In this document: piece after piece, positions 52,781-61,625 of the stretch
Numbering within the stretch: the first letter of the stretch is position 1
Layout of the letters: the number at the start of each line of letters is the position of its first letter
Origin: Bacillus sp. ISL-55
Lineage (GTDB): Bacteria > Bacillota > Bacilli > Bacillales > Cytobacillaceae
NCBI RefSeq assembly: GCF_018613155.1
Contig: NZ_JAGGQU010000013.1
Location: 1 to 64,000, forward strand
Reading direction: 5' to 3'
DNA length: 64,000 nt
The notes under the pieces: generated by a model
Database searches by the model: none
What the model saw: only the letters and a program-made list of their open reading frames with translations
What the model was told of the DNA's origin: nothing
Position numbers and translations under genes: made by a program

Positions 52781-53395
52781 ATGGGAGACGCAGGTTTATT
52801 ATTATCAGGCGCAGCACTCTTCCTGAACAGCTTAATGCTTCTGGGAAAGGCAAATGCGAAAAGCGTGGCAGTATTCAACTTATTCATCGGGACACTGCAA
52901 GTGATTGTTCCGTTTTACTTGATTGCTGTATCTGATCAGAACAATTGGACGATCTACAGCCTGGCAAGCATCTTTCTTTTTGGTTTTACCTATTTATATG
53001 TCGGTTTGACATTGTGGAAAGACCTTGATGGCAGCGGACTTGGCTGGTATTCCCTCTGGGTTGCAGTGCTTGCAGTCATTTATGCAGCAGTAGCATATGT
53101 ACATTTTAAAGATATCGTGAACGCTTTGACATGGCTTATGTGGGCCTATCTATGGTTCCTGTTCTTCCTTTCAATGGGTATGAACAAGAAAATCGACGTC
53201 TATATAGGCAAGGTGGCGATGGTCCAATCTTGGCTGACACTAACCTTCCCGGCCTTGCTCTCGATGACTGGCTTATGGAAAACTGACCAGGTAGCCAACG
53301 CCTGGATCTACTTTTTAATTGCTGCTTTCGTTTATTTTGCTTATATTACATTAAAGCTGAAGAGGTCTTCTGCCAGAACAGAGGAGTTTGCTTAA
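52781..53395 (+). CDS. AmiS/UreI family channel
   Basis: A 204-residue protein with six to seven membrane helices and the AmiS/UreI start MGDAGLLLSGAALFLNSLM. Family members are urea or short-amide channels; UreI of Helicobacter is proton-gated. No urease or amidase gene is near, so the substrate is uncertain. The ATG at 52781 fits the family; an earlier TTG at 52733 lies before a strong GGAGG (52741-52745) that is 35 nt from the ATG, with a CTGTCC/GGGACGG hairpin between them. Confidence 0.85.
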   Translation: MGDAGLLLSGAALFLNSLMLLGKANAKSVAVFNLFIGTLQVIVPFYLIAVSDQNNWTIYSLASIFLFGFTYLYVGLTLWKDLDGSGLGWYSLWVAVLAVIYAAVAYVHFKDIVNALTWLMWAYLWFLFFLSMGMNKKIDVYIGKVAMVQSWLTLTFPALLSMTGLWKTDQVANAWIYFLIAAFVYFAYITLKLKRSSARTEEFA

Positions 53396-53401
53396 AATTC
53401 A

Positions 53402-53442
53402 AAAACCGTCCTGCCAAATGAAATTGGCCAGGACGGTTTTTT
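53402..53442. terminator. Bidirectional terminator, AmiS/UreI gene and ppaC
   Basis: AAAACCGTCCTG paired with CAGGACGGTTTT plus an inner CCAA/TTGG pair, between convergent genes. Confidence 0.9.
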
Positions 53443-53450
53443 ATTAGGAT

Positions 53451-54380
53451 TTACTTCGCAAGTACATTTGTCAGTACAGGAACGACCTGCTTTTTGCGTG
53501 AAACGACGCCTTTTAGGGTCGCCGTGTTGTTTTCAAGTTTTACATTGAAAGCTTCTTCAACTGCAGCAGCTTTTTCACCAATCGCAAGTGCTGCAGAATC
53601 ATTTGTCAAGATATCAGTAATCACCAATAAGAATAGACCAAGATTCTTTTCTGTCACCTTATTGATCAATGCCTCTTCAAGCTCTACCTTGCGCAAAAGG
53701 ACTTCATTGACGTCAACAGAGTTTACCTGTGCGATTTCAACCTTGGAATCTCCCATCTGGAATTCCTTGGCGTCAAGGGAAATAAGCTCTTCAATTGTTT
53801 TGCTGCTGAGATCTGCACCAGCTTTTAGCATTTCAAGACCATATTCCTCAGCATCTACACCTGCAATTTCAGCCAATTCACGCGCTGCTGCCACATCCTG
53901 GTCAGTGCAAGTAGGAGATTTGAACAATAATGAATCAGAGATGATCGCAGAAAGCATCAGGCCAGCGATATTCTTGTCGATTTCCACATTGTTTTCCTTG
54001 TACATTTTATTCAAGATTGTCGCTGTGCAGCCTACTGGCTCAACGCGGAAGTACAGTGGATCGCTTGTCTCAAAATTAGCCACACGGTGGTGGTCGATAA
54101 CCTCAACGATTTGAACATCTGTGATGTCGTCAGCGCTCTGCTGGCGTTCGTTATGATCAACAAGGATGACCTTGTCCACTTCTTCTGAAACTCTCCCTGC
54201 AAGGCGTGGTGCGTCAGCTTTGAAGTAATCAAGCGCATATTGAGTTTCTCCATTGACCTGGCCCAAACGCACGGCTTCCGCCTCAACACCAAGCTTTTGC
54301 TTCAAGTTAGCATAGGCAATGGCAGAGCAGATTGTATCCGTATCAGGATTTTTATGTCCAAAAACAAGTACTTTTTCCAT
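53451..54380 (-). CDS. ppaC: Manganese-dependent inorganic pyrophosphatase
   Basis: A 309-residue family II pyrophosphatase, the same length as in B. subtilis. DHH-type motifs: [19 protein letters not shown] and IDHHRVANF; a C-terminal SRKKQ motif binds substrate. It drives biosynthesis by removing pyrophosphate. The ATG at 54380 follows GAGGAGTGTC; an adjacent ATG one codon earlier is possible. Confidence 0.97.
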   Translation of the reverse strand: MEKVLVFGHKNPDTDTICSAIAYANLKQKLGVEAEAVRLGQVNGETQYALDYFKADAPRLAGRVSEEVDKVILVDHNERQQSADDITDVQIVEVIDHHRVANFETSDPLYFRVEPVGCTATILNKMYKENNVEIDKNIAGLMLSAIISDSLLFKSPTCTDQDVAAARELAEIAGVDAEEYGLEMLKAGADLSSKTIEELISLDAKEFQMGDSKVEIAQVNSVDVNEVLLRKVELEEALINKVTEKNLGLFLLVITDILTNDSAALAIGEKAAAVEEAFNVKLENNTATLKGVVSRKKQVVPVLTNVLAK

Positions 54381-54519
54381 CATGACACTCCTCAATAACA
54401 AATTAACACGGGCATTCTAGCAAAAGAACCCGTATATCCCATAAATAATATACGCTAAAATGAAAAGTTTTTAAACAGCTTTGTGTTAAATAGAGTTGCT
54501 TTATCTTGCTCAATAATAA

Positions 54520-54547
54520 AAGATCCGGAATATTTCATCCGGACCCC
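54520..54547 (-). terminator. Terminator after ald
   Basis: A GGTCCGGAT/ATTCCGGATC stem followed on the minus strand by TTTTATT. Confidence 0.8.
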
Positions 54548-54552
54548 AAAAA

Positions 54553-55674
54553 TTAAATTTGCTCTAACAATGTTTTTGTTTCAGAGTATACAAGGTTATG
54601 TGCTTCAGCTACTGCCTGGTATGTTACATAGCCATTAAGCGTGTTGATTCCTTTCAACAATGCTTCGTTGTCAAGGCAAGCCTGCTTGTAGCCTTTGTTC
54701 GCGATTTGGACAGCATAAGGCACCGTCACATTTGTCAGCGCAATTGTTGATGTTCTAGGAACTGCACCCGGCATGTTTGCAACTGCATAGTGTACAACGC
54801 CATGCTTTTCATAAGTAGGATTGTCATGTGTCGTGATCCTGTCAGTTGTTTCGAAAATACCGCCCTGGTCGATTGCGATATCGACAACAACTGAACCTGG
54901 GTTCATCGATTGAATCATTTCTTCTGTTACAAGCTTAGGAGCCTTCGCACCCGGAATCAAAACAGCACCGATTACAAGGTCAGATGCTTTGACTGCTTCA
55001 GCAATATTCAAAGGATTGGACATTAGCGTTGTAATATCAGACCCAAAGATATCATCAAGCTGACGAAGACGGTCTGGATTCAAGTCAATCATAGTAACCT
55101 GTGCACCAAGGCCGACAGCCATTTTCGCTGCATTTGTGCCTGCAACACCGCCGCCGATGATTGTTACTTTTCCTCTTTGTACGCCTGGAACGCCGCCAAG
55201 CAGGATTCCTTTGCCGCCATGGACCTTTTCAAGGAATTGCGCACCGATCTGAGTAGACATACGCCCAGCAACCTCACTCATAGGTGTAAGCAATGGAAGA
55301 GAGCCGTTAGCCAGTTGTACAGTTTCATAAGCGATTCCGACAACCTTGTTCTCGATCAAAGCCTTAGTCAGCTCTGGTTCTGGAGCAAGGTGCAAATATG
55401 TAAATAGAATCAAGCCTTCACGGAAAAAACCATATTCTTGTGCCAGAGGTTCTTTAACCTTCATGACCATATCCTGTGCCCATGCTTCTTCAGCACTTCC
55501 AACGATTAGAGCACCAGCAGCCTTATAGTCCTCGTCTGTAAAACTTGAGCCGATTCCAGCTCCAGTTTCGATAAATACTTCATGACCGAAGTTTACTAGG
55601 TTTACTACTCCCGCAGGCGTCATAGCCACACGATTTTCATTGTTTTTTATCTCTTTAGGTACACCGATACGCAT
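54553..55674 (-). CDS. ald: Alanine dehydrogenase
   Basis: A 373-residue enzyme (378 in B. subtilis) with [20 protein letters not shown] (substrate Arg), [12 protein letters not shown], the NAD-binding [17 protein letters not shown] and the catalytic Asp region [13 protein letters not shown]. It interconverts L-alanine and pyruvate with NAD and is used for alanine catabolism in growth and sporulation. A cre-like site and a 22-bp dyad lie upstream. Confidence 0.97.
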   Translation of the reverse strand: MRIGVPKEIKNNENRVAMTPAGVVNLVNFGHEVFIETGAGIGSSFTDEDYKAAGALIVGSAEEAWAQDMVMKVKEPLAQEYGFFREGLILFTYLHLAPEPELTKALIENKVVGIAYETVQLANGSLPLLTPMSEVAGRMSTQIGAQFLEKVHGGKGILLGGVPGVQRGKVTIIGGGVAGTNAAKMAVGLGAQVTMIDLNPDRLRQLDDIFGSDITTLMSNPLNIAEAVKASDLVIGAVLIPGAKAPKLVTEEMIQSMNPGSVVVDIAIDQGGIFETTDRITTHDNPTYEKHGVVHYAVANMPGAVPRTSTIALTNVTVPYAVQIANKGYKQACLDNEALLKGINTLNGYVTYQAVAEAHNLVYSETKTLLEQI

Positions 55675-55769
55675 TATTGCATACCTCCTATAATAATAAT
55701 TGCCCTACCATTTCAGCCTTGCCATCACTATATCATTTTTTCAATTAGTAAAGATAGATTGAGGCAAGA

Positions 55770-55783
55770 TGAAAACACTTTCA
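55770..55783. promoter_or_regulatory. cre-like site upstream of ald
   Basis: TGAAAACACTTTCA matches the 14-bp cre consensus at all positions but one (A for the central G). It lies 96 bp before the start codon. Confidence 0.55.
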
Positions 55784-55834
55784 TTTTAGTAGAAAAAAAT
55801 GCTTTTGGCAAAACAATTCGTATAAAATTCCCTA

Positions 55835-55856
55835 AAATATACTATTCTGTATATTT
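55835..55856. promoter_or_regulatory. 22-bp dyad upstream of ald
   Basis: AAATATAC-N6-GTATATTT is a perfect 8-bp inverted repeat with a 6-bp centre, 160 bp before ald. It may be an operator for an ald regulator; the regulator is not in the window. Confidence 0.45.
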
Positions 55857-55886
55857 CTAATTTTAGAGAAAGTATCAGAGTAACTT

Positions 55887-55922
55887 AAAAGGCCTGCTGA
55901 GAGCAGTGAATCTCAGCAAGCC
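55887..55922 (-). terminator. Terminator of the 51-residue gene
   Basis: A GGCTTGCTGAGA/TCTCAGCAGGCC stem (G-T pair) followed on the minus strand by TTTTAAG. Confidence 0.78.
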
Positions 55923-55987
55923 TACTCCTTCATTTTTGTACCTTTCTAAGAGAATATTGGATTGAAAGTACTCATTGAAAAAAGCTT

Positions 55988-56143
55988 TTACCTATGTTCT
56001 TCGTTGTTCTCTACTGCTGCTTTCATCTGTTCCTGCGGGACTACTCCGCTGTTGTATGAATCCATGATTTGCTGGTTTACCTGCATGACACCTTGATCAT
56101 CGTAATCATAAAATGACTGGCCTTGCTGTTCCTTTTTATCCAT
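55988..56143 (-). CDS. Small acidic protein, 51 residues
   Basis: Reads MDKKEQQGQSFYDYDD and continues through MQVNQQIMDSYNSGV to a stop after EHR. It is rich in Gln, Asp and Asn, with no membrane helix. The ATG has a full GAAGGAGGATT ribosome site, and a terminator follows the stop. It is divergent from uspA. I recognise no family; the signals make it a credible gene. Confidence 0.75.
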   Translation of the reverse strand: MDKKEQQGQSFYDYDDQGVMQVNQQIMDSYNSGVVPQEQMKAAVENNEEHR

Positions 56144-56248
56144 GTGGAATCCTCCTTCAATATGATGCTTGCATCTATAGTTTTCGTTGGATTGTCACAG
56201 CTATACCAATGAAACTGTTGTATAATATAGGTAAAGGAGGCGAGAACT

Positions 56249-56698
56249 ATGGCACTTTACTATAAGAACATTTTAGTTGCCGTTGATGGTTCTAAACAAG
56301 CAGCATGGGCTTTTAAAAAAGCCATTGAGATCGCAAAAAGAAACGACGCAAGTCTGGTCATGACCCACATAATCGATTTGCGCACCTTCGCTACTGTTGA
56401 AGCGTATGACCGCACGATTTCAGAGCGTGCGACACAATTTGCTACAGAGCTGATGGAAAGCTACAAACAGCAGGCAATTGAAGCCGGCATCAAAGACGTA
56501 GAGTATGACATCGATTATGGTTCCCCAAAGGTCAAAATTGCGAAAGATGTTGCAAAAAAATACAACGCCGACCTGATAATCTGCGGAGCAACAGGAATGA
56601 ATGCAGTGGAACGCTTTTTCATTGGAAGTGTCTCCGAGCATATCACCCGCTATGCATCATGTGATGTCCTGGTTGTCCGGACTGACAAAGAAAATTAA
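56249..56698 (+). CDS. Universal stress protein UspA family
   Basis: A 149-residue single UspA domain with the ATP-binding signature near the C-terminus (GATGMNAVERFFIGSVSEHI) and an N-terminal strand ILVAVDGSKQAAWAF. Such proteins bind ATP and help survival under stress; the precise role is unknown. The ATG follows AAAGGAGGCG. It is convergent with argH, sharing a terminator. Confidence 0.93.
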   Translation: MALYYKNILVAVDGSKQAAWAFKKAIEIAKRNDASLVMTHIIDLRTFATVEAYDRTISERATQFATELMESYKQQAIEAGIKDVEYDIDYGSPKVKIAKDVAKKYNADLIICGATGMNAVERFFIGSVSEHITRYASCDVLVVRTDKEN

Positions 56699-56714
56699 CC
56701 TTAATAAACATATA

Positions 56715-56750
56715 AAAAAGCACGCAGTTTTTCGAGACTGCGTGCTTTTT
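56715..56750. terminator. Bidirectional terminator, uspA and argH
   Basis: A 14-bp stem AAAAAGCACGCAGT/ACTGCGTGCTTTTT with an 8-nt loop. Confidence 0.9.
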
Positions 56751-56754
56751 CCAT

Positions 56755-58125
56755 TTATAATGTTGTTTTTGCTTTTTCTATTTGCATTTTCACCTGAGAA
56801 AAACCTGTGCCTCCAGCGCTGTTCCGTCTTTCCACTGCATTATAAGGATTCAATGCCTGGTAAATATTTTCCTCGAACAATGGGTTCATGGATTTGTATG
56901 CTTCCAGTGGCAGGTCTGCAAGATAGCATCCTTTTTGGATACACTCAAGGACAAGCTTTCCGACGATTTCATGTGCCTCACGAAAAGGTACTCCTTTGGC
57001 TGCCAGATAGTCAGCCAGCTCCGTCGCATTTGAAAAATCATTCTTGACCGACTTGGCCATTTTCTCGTCTTTCACCTTCATCGTACTGACCATGCCAGCG
57101 AAAATTTTCAGGGAGCCCTTCACTGTTTTGACAGTATCGAACATGCCCTCTTTATCTTCCTGCATATCCTTGTTATAGGCTAAAGGCAATCCTTTCAATA
57201 CCGTCAAGAGTCCCATCAGGCTGCCATAGACACGGCCTGTTTTACCGCGAATCAGTTCTGCCATATCCGGATTCTTTTTTTGCGGCATGATGCTGCTTCC
57301 GGTCGTAAAGGCATCTGAGAGCTCGATGAACTGAAACTCCTGGCTCGACCACAGTATGATTTCCTCACACAAACGTGACAGATGCATCATTAAAATAGAG
57401 CTGCCTGATAGGAACTCAAGTATAAAGTCTCGGTCACTTACTGCATCCAGGCTGTTTTCATAGATACCTTCAAAACCCAGCATGTCTGCTGTCATATGGC
57501 GGTCAATTGGAAAAGTAGTTCCTGCAAGCGCTCCGGCACCTAGAGGGGAAAGATTGATTCTTTTCATGCTATCTATATAACGTTGTTTATCCCGGTCAAG
57601 CATCCAGAAGTAAGCCATCAGGTGATGGGCAAAAGAGATAGGCTGGGCTCTTTGCAAATGAGTATATCCAGGCATCAGCGTCTCGATGTTTTGTTCAGCC
57701 TGATTGACGAGTGCCTTTTGGAAATCAGTGATCAATTCAATGATTTCTGACACCTGCTCTTTCAGGTATAAGTGCATATCTGTAGCAACCTGGTCATTCC
57801 TGCTCCTTGCCGTATGGAGCTTGCCGCCGGTTGGCCCAATCAATTCAGTCAGGTGATGTTCAATGTTCAAATGGATATCCTCAAGCTTAGCAGAGTATTC
57901 CAATTCGCCATTGGACGCCTTTTGCCGCAAGGATCTCAACCCTTGAATGATTACATCCGCTTCTGCCTCAGTAATGACCCCGCACTTGGCAAGCATTGTG
58001 GCATGGGCGATACTGCCCTCAATATCCTGCTCCGCCAGTTCCTGGTCAAAGCCAATAGATGCACCGAATTCATCGACCCAATCCTCAGCGGATCCGGTGA
58101 ATCGGCCTCCCCATAATTTCTTCAC
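56755..58125 (-). CDS. argH: Argininosuccinate lyase
   Basis: A 456-residue fumarase/aspartase-family enzyme with LWGGRFTG at the start, [25 protein letters not shown]-type region ([14 protein letters not shown]) and the signature [11 protein letters not shown]. It splits argininosuccinate to arginine and fumarate. GTG at 58125 overlaps the argG stop by 4 nt (GTGA) and follows AGAAGGTGACA, so the genes are coupled. The longer ORF from 58179 is not supported. Confidence 0.97.
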   Translation of the reverse strand: MKKLWGGRFTGSAEDWVDEFGASIGFDQELAEQDIEGSIAHATMLAKCGVITEAEADVIIQGLRSLRQKASNGELEYSAKLEDIHLNIEHHLTELIGPTGGKLHTARSRNDQVATDMHLYLKEQVSEIIELITDFQKALVNQAEQNIETLMPGYTHLQRAQPISFAHHLMAYFWMLDRDKQRYIDSMKRINLSPLGAGALAGTTFPIDRHMTADMLGFEGIYENSLDAVSDRDFILEFLSGSSILMMHLSRLCEEIILWSSQEFQFIELSDAFTTGSSIMPQKKNPDMAELIRGKTGRVYGSLMGLLTVLKGLPLAYNKDMQEDKEGMFDTVKTVKGSLKIFAGMVSTMKVKDEKMAKSVKNDFSNATELADYLAAKGVPFREAHEIVGKLVLECIQKGCYLADLPLEAYKSMNPLFEENIYQALNPYNAVERRNSAGGTGFSQVKMQIEKAKTTL

Positions 58126-59327
58126 ACTGTCACCTTCTTGCCTTGGACCATGCTGTGGACAACTGTCGGCAGTCCCCACAGATTGATGAATCCAACAGCA
58201 GCATTATGGTCAAACTCATCGTCCGCCGTGTAAGTGGCCAGCTTTTCATTGTAAAGGGAATACGGAGATTTTCTGCCTTCAATGATTGCATGACCTTTGA
58301 AAAGCTTGACGCGGACAGTACCCGTAACATGCTTCTGGGTTGATTTCAGGAAAGCAGCCAATGCTTCTTGAAGCGGAGAGAACCAAAGGCCTTCATAAAT
58401 CAATTCTGTCATTTTCTTCTCAATTACCGGTTTAAAATGGGCTACCTCTTTTACAAGCGTGATATCCTCAAGTTCCTTATGTGCTTTAATCAAGGTCATC
58501 GCAGCAGGTGCTTCATACACTTCACGCGACTTGATGCCGACAAGGCGGTTTTCCACATGGTCAATCCTTCCGACACCATGCTTGCCTGCAATGGCATTTA
58601 ATTCAAGAATCAATTCTGAAAGGGGATATGCTTTGCCATCAATTGCTGTTGGAACACCCTCAACAAATTCAATCTCGATGAGATCCGGTGTATCCGGTGC
58701 GTCTTCAAGCTCTGCCGTCAATTCATAAGCTTCAACCGGAGGCGCCTGCCATGGGTCCTCTAAGATTCCGCATTCATTGCTTCTTCCCCAAAGGTTCTGG
58801 TCAATTGAGAACGGGCTGTCGAGATTGATTGGAATCGGAATACCATTGTTGGCTGCATAAGCGATTTCTTCTTCACGTGACCATTTCCACTCACGTACCG
58901 GAGCAATGACCTTAAGATCCGGATTCAATGCTTTGATGGAAACCTCGAACCGCACCTGGTCATTTCCTTTTCCAGTGCAGCCATGCGCAACAGCTGTTGC
59001 CCCTTCCATTTCGGCTATTTCTACTAGTTTCTTAGAAATCAATGGACGTGATAGTGCTGATACGAGCGGATATTTCCCTTCGTATAATGCATGGGCCTGC
59101 AGGGCGAAAAGTGCATAATCCTTGGCGAATTCTTCTTTGACATCAAGCACATATGACTGGATCGCGCCGACCTTAAGAGCTTTTTGTTTAATGAAATCAA
59201 GGTCCTTTCCTTCACCAACATCAAGGCAGCAAGCTATTACAGCGTAGCCCTGGTCCTTCAGCCATTTGATTGCAACAGATGTATCAAGCCCGCCAGAATA
59301 GGCAAGCACCACTTTATTATTAGTCAT
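58122..59327 (-). CDS. argG: Argininosuccinate synthase
   Basis: A 401-residue enzyme with the PP-loop [30 protein letters not shown] and [14 protein letters not shown]. It joins citrulline and aspartate with ATP. It heads the argGH operon behind two ARG boxes and its ATG follows AAAGGAGC. Confidence 0.97.
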   Translation of the reverse strand: MTNNKVVLAYSGGLDTSVAIKWLKDQGYAVIACCLDVGEGKDLDFIKQKALKVGAIQSYVLDVKEEFAKDYALFALQAHALYEGKYPLVSALSRPLISKKLVEIAEMEGATAVAHGCTGKGNDQVRFEVSIKALNPDLKVIAPVREWKWSREEEIAYAANNGIPIPINLDSPFSIDQNLWGRSNECGILEDPWQAPPVEAYELTAELEDAPDTPDLIEIEFVEGVPTAIDGKAYPLSELILELNAIAGKHGVGRIDHVENRLVGIKSREVYEAPAAMTLIKAHKELEDITLVKEVAHFKPVIEKKMTELIYEGLWFSPLQEALAAFLKSTQKHVTGTVRVKLFKGHAIIEGRKSPYSLYNEKLATYTADDEFDHNAAVGFINLWGLPTVVHSMVQGKKVTV

Positions 59328-59348
59328 TTTTCATGCTCCTTTTATATT

Positions 59349-59384
59349 CGGATATTTATTCATTTCTATAAATTTTTATTCATG
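59349..59384 (-). promoter_or_regulatory. ARG boxes upstream of argG
   Basis: On the minus strand CATGAATAAAAATTTATA (59384-59367) and AATGAATAAATATCCG (59364-59349) are adjacent ArgR/AhrC-type half-palindromes, 20-55 nt before argG. Arginine-bound ArgR would repress here. Confidence 0.72.
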
Positions 59385-59538
59385 TTTATAAAGTTAACAG
59401 GTTTTTGGGAACATTTCAAGATAAAATATATTTTTTATTGATCTAGCGACTGGCACTTGCATTAGACTAGTGTGGAAGCAGGTTTGAAAGTATAGTAGAA
59501 TGTAAGCAAGAATTAGCGGAATGGGGGCAACATAAGAT

Positions 59539-59856
59539 ATGGAACAATATTTTCTTTTTAACAGCCGATTAGGCATTCCCCTGCCAGACTTAAAAGAAAA
59601 CTGGGAAGAATATGACCTTGATACACGACACGGAATTCTGCTCCACTGGGAAAAAATTCGCGGCAGCATTCCTGACAGGATCGCAGAGCTTGAAAAAACA
59701 ATCAACCTGAAGCAAGCTCAGCTTTCCGATGAGAGCAACTTCATCCGCTCATGCGAACTGAACAGTGAAATTTCCGAGCTGGCGTCCATCATAAATGACC
59801 TCTGGCTTTGGTATCGCACCCAGCAGGATATTTCATCAGAGAAAATGCATCGATAG
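59539..59856 (+). CDS. Hypothetical protein, 105 residues
   Basis: A soluble protein rich in Glu, Leu and Trp; residues about 28-95 are predicted helical with an amphipathic heptad look (ELEKTINLKQAQLSDE). No membrane helix, no metal motif. I do not recognise the family. The start follows GGGGGCAAC, a moderate ribosome site. It is divergent from argG and convergent with the small membrane gene. Confidence 0.65.
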   Translation: MEQYFLFNSRLGIPLPDLKENWEEYDLDTRHGILLHWEKIRGSIPDRIAELEKTINLKQAQLSDESNFIRSCELNSEISELASIINDLWLWYRTQQDISSEKMHR

Positions 59857-59872
59857 CACTTTTTATTGCATA

Positions 59873-59903
59873 AAAAATAGCCTGAAAGCTCCAGGCTATT
59901 TTT
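59873..59903. terminator. Bidirectional terminator overlapping the 54-residue gene
   Basis: AAAAATAGCCTG/CAGGCTATTTTT stem; on the minus strand it includes the stop codon of the small membrane gene. Confidence 0.88.
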
Positions 59904-60060
59904 TGTTTTTACTTTTATTAAAAGAATATACGGCACCTATCATAAGAGCTGCCCCTGTTAATCTCATTACACCATTGCCGAATGGACTGAGTTGATCAAT
60001 GGTTGAACCCACCAGAATACTGCCAATAAAAATGAAAATAAGCGTAATTAATAACCTCAT
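59896..60060 (-). CDS. Small membrane protein, 54 residues, coupled to GNAT
   Basis: Reads MRLLITLIFIFIGSILVG, a membrane helix, then a polar turn (STIDQLSPFGNG), a second hydrophobic stretch (ALMIGAVYSF) and a basic end. The ATG follows AAAAGGAGC and overlaps the stop of the upstream acetyltransferase gene by 4 nt (ATGA), so the two are coupled. The family is not recognised. Confidence 0.75.
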   Translation of the reverse strand: MRLLITLIFIFIGSILVGSTIDQLSPFGNGVMRLTGAALMIGAVYSFNKSKNKK

Positions 60061-60581
60061 ATATGCTCCTTTTGAAGTGTCTTTCCCATAATGACATATG
60101 ATTCTTTATCATCATTTGGATAAAAGGCATCATTTAAAACGATCCATCCCAGGCTTTCATACAGGCTGCGGGCAGGAGCATTATTATGCTGAGTTGTTAA
60201 CACCGCTGTCTTATGTTCTACACCATCTAACAGCCGGGTTACCAGCTGTTTTGCCAGCCCTTGATTCCTAAATGAAGGATGCACCCCCAATTCAACGAAC
60301 TCAAAACAATCCTCTAACCAGTCTTGATACTCTTCTGAGTTGAACGCATTTGACAATAACTCATGATAATACTGACCTGGTTGAGAAAAGTAACCATAAG
60401 CATAACCAGCCACTTCCCCCTGCTCAGAAATAGCCACAAACCCTCTATAGCCATCATAGTCTGCATGCCTCAACACTCGGTCTCTAATGGAATCATCTTC
60501 TTTACTCCATACTTGTTGGTATAAGACCGCTACCTCGTTCACTAAGTCTTCATTTCTGTTTATTTCTATATACTCTAACAG
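60057..60581 (-). CDS. GNAT family N-acetyltransferase (probable CTG start)
   Basis: About 174 residues with the GNAT core: FVAISEQGEVAGYAYGY (strands 2-4), the acetyl-CoA motif A VELGVHPSFRNQGLAKQLV and the C-terminal NNAPARSLYESLGWIVLNDAFY. The substrate is unknown. Start: AAGGGAGGT lies at ideal distance from a CTG at 60581, giving LLEYIEINRNEDL before the first alternative start, GTG at 60542, which lacks a ribosome site; the frame is open back to a TAA just before. The 52-bp array 3 abuts this ribosome site. Confidence 0.78.
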   Translation of the reverse strand: MLEYIEINRNEDLVNEVAVLYQQVWSKEDDSIRDRVLRHADYDGYRGFVAISEQGEVAGYAYGYFSQPGQYYHELLSNAFNSEEYQDWLEDCFEFVELGVHPSFRNQGLAKQLVTRLLDGVEHKTAVLTTQHNNAPARSLYESLGWIVLNDAFYPNDDKESYVIMGKTLQKEHI

Positions 60582-60596
60582 CTTTTAGACCTCCCT

Positions 60597-60953
60597 TGTC
60601 AGCTTTTCTTGTAATTGCCTCAAACCTGTCACGATTCCGCTGCTTTCTTGACAGCTTTGCTTGTGTTCGCTTCAAACCTGTCACGATTCCGAGGTTTTCT
60701 TGACAGCTTTGCTTGTGTACACTCCAAACCTGTCACGATTCCCGGGTTTTCTTGACAGCTTTGCTTGTGTTCGCCTCAAACCTGTCACGATTCCGGGGTT
60801 TTCTTGACAGCTTTGCTTGTGTTCGTCCCAAACCTGTCACGATTCCTCTGTTATTTTGACAGCTTTTCTCGTGTTCGTCCCAAACCTGTCACGATTCCGC
60901 AGTTATTTTCACAGCTTTTCTCGTTTTCCTCTCAAACCTGTCTGAACTTACCA
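60597..60953. repeat. 52-bp dyad tandem array 3 (7 units)
   Basis: CAGCTTT-type unit starts are at 60600, 60652, 60704, 60756, 60808, 60860 and 60912, exactly 52 bp apart. Half-site centres (TGACAG, CTGTCA) are 29 bp apart as in array 2. The last unit ends CTGTCTGAACTT, identical to the right arms of array 1 units. The ORF that spans it is an artefact. It fills the GNAT-moaB gap. Confidence 0.95.
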
Positions 60954-61073
60954 TTGCAACTGATCAATTCTCGAGATTGGCCTTTAATAATCACAGTCAT
61001 CTTCCTCTTATATGGAAACTCCATACAGTTATTCGATTATGCTTTCACAATTTCCTTTTTATCCACAAAAAAA

Positions 61074-61097
61074 GATGAAACCCTTAAAGGCTCCATC
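61074..61097 (-). terminator. Terminator after moaB
   Basis: GATGGAGCC paired imperfectly with GGGTTTCATC, followed on the minus strand by TTTTTTT. Confidence 0.75.
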
Positions 61098-61108
61098 TCT
61101 GTTATGAT

Positions 61109-61621
61109 TTATAAATCCTTCGTCAGTTCTCTCACCACGTGTCCTATCTCAGGAAGGATCAGCTTTTCCATTGCCAGTCGGACTGCACCTGTTGAGCCTG
61201 GTGTTGAGAATACGGCACGGTCATTCACGACTCCGGCTGCGGCACGCGATAGCAGGGCAGCTGAACCGATATCCTCTGTATAGCTGAGCATTCGGAAAAT
61301 CTCACCGAAACCAGGAATTTCTTTTTCAAAAATGCTCTGGACTGTTTCGATTGTGACGTCTCGTTTGGCAATTCCAGTGCCACCGTTCGTTAGCACCACA
61401 TCAATTTCGGAGTTGCTGCAGCCTTTTATTACTTCAGATTTGATCGGTTCTGCTTCGTCTTTGACAATTACGTAATCGACTATTTTATGCCCTGCAGCCT
61501 CGAGCATTTCCATCATCAGCTTGCCGCTTTTATCTGTATCTGGCGTTCTTGTATCGCTTACTGTTATGACTTTGCAGCGCACCTGGCTGGGTGCAGCTTG
61601 TTTATGTTCCTGTGTACTCAT
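61109..61621 (-). CDS. moaB: Molybdopterin adenylyltransferase-like protein MoaB
   Basis: A 170-residue MogA/MoaB-fold protein with VITVSDTRTPDTDKSG and the binding motif LTNGGTGIAKRDVT, followed by PGSTGAVRLAMEKLILPEI. It acts in molybdenum cofactor synthesis, probably adenylating molybdopterin. It lies 4 nt after the EcsC-family gene in one transcript. The start codon is ATG; no other Mo-cofactor gene is in the window. Confidence 0.93.
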   Translation of the reverse strand: MSTQEHKQAAPSQVRCKVITVSDTRTPDTDKSGKLMMEMLEAAGHKIVDYVIVKDEAEPIKSEVIKGCSNSEIDVVLTNGGTGIAKRDVTIETVQSIFEKEIPGFGEIFRMLSYTEDIGSAALLSRAAAGVVNDRAVFSTPGSTGAVRLAMEKLILPEIGHVVRELTKDL

Positions 61622-61625
61622 AACT

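Noticed and set aside
60765-61283. 172-codon plus-strand ORF across array 3 and moaB
   Set aside because: It is open because the 52-bp repeat steps through frames; the second half is antisense to moaB.
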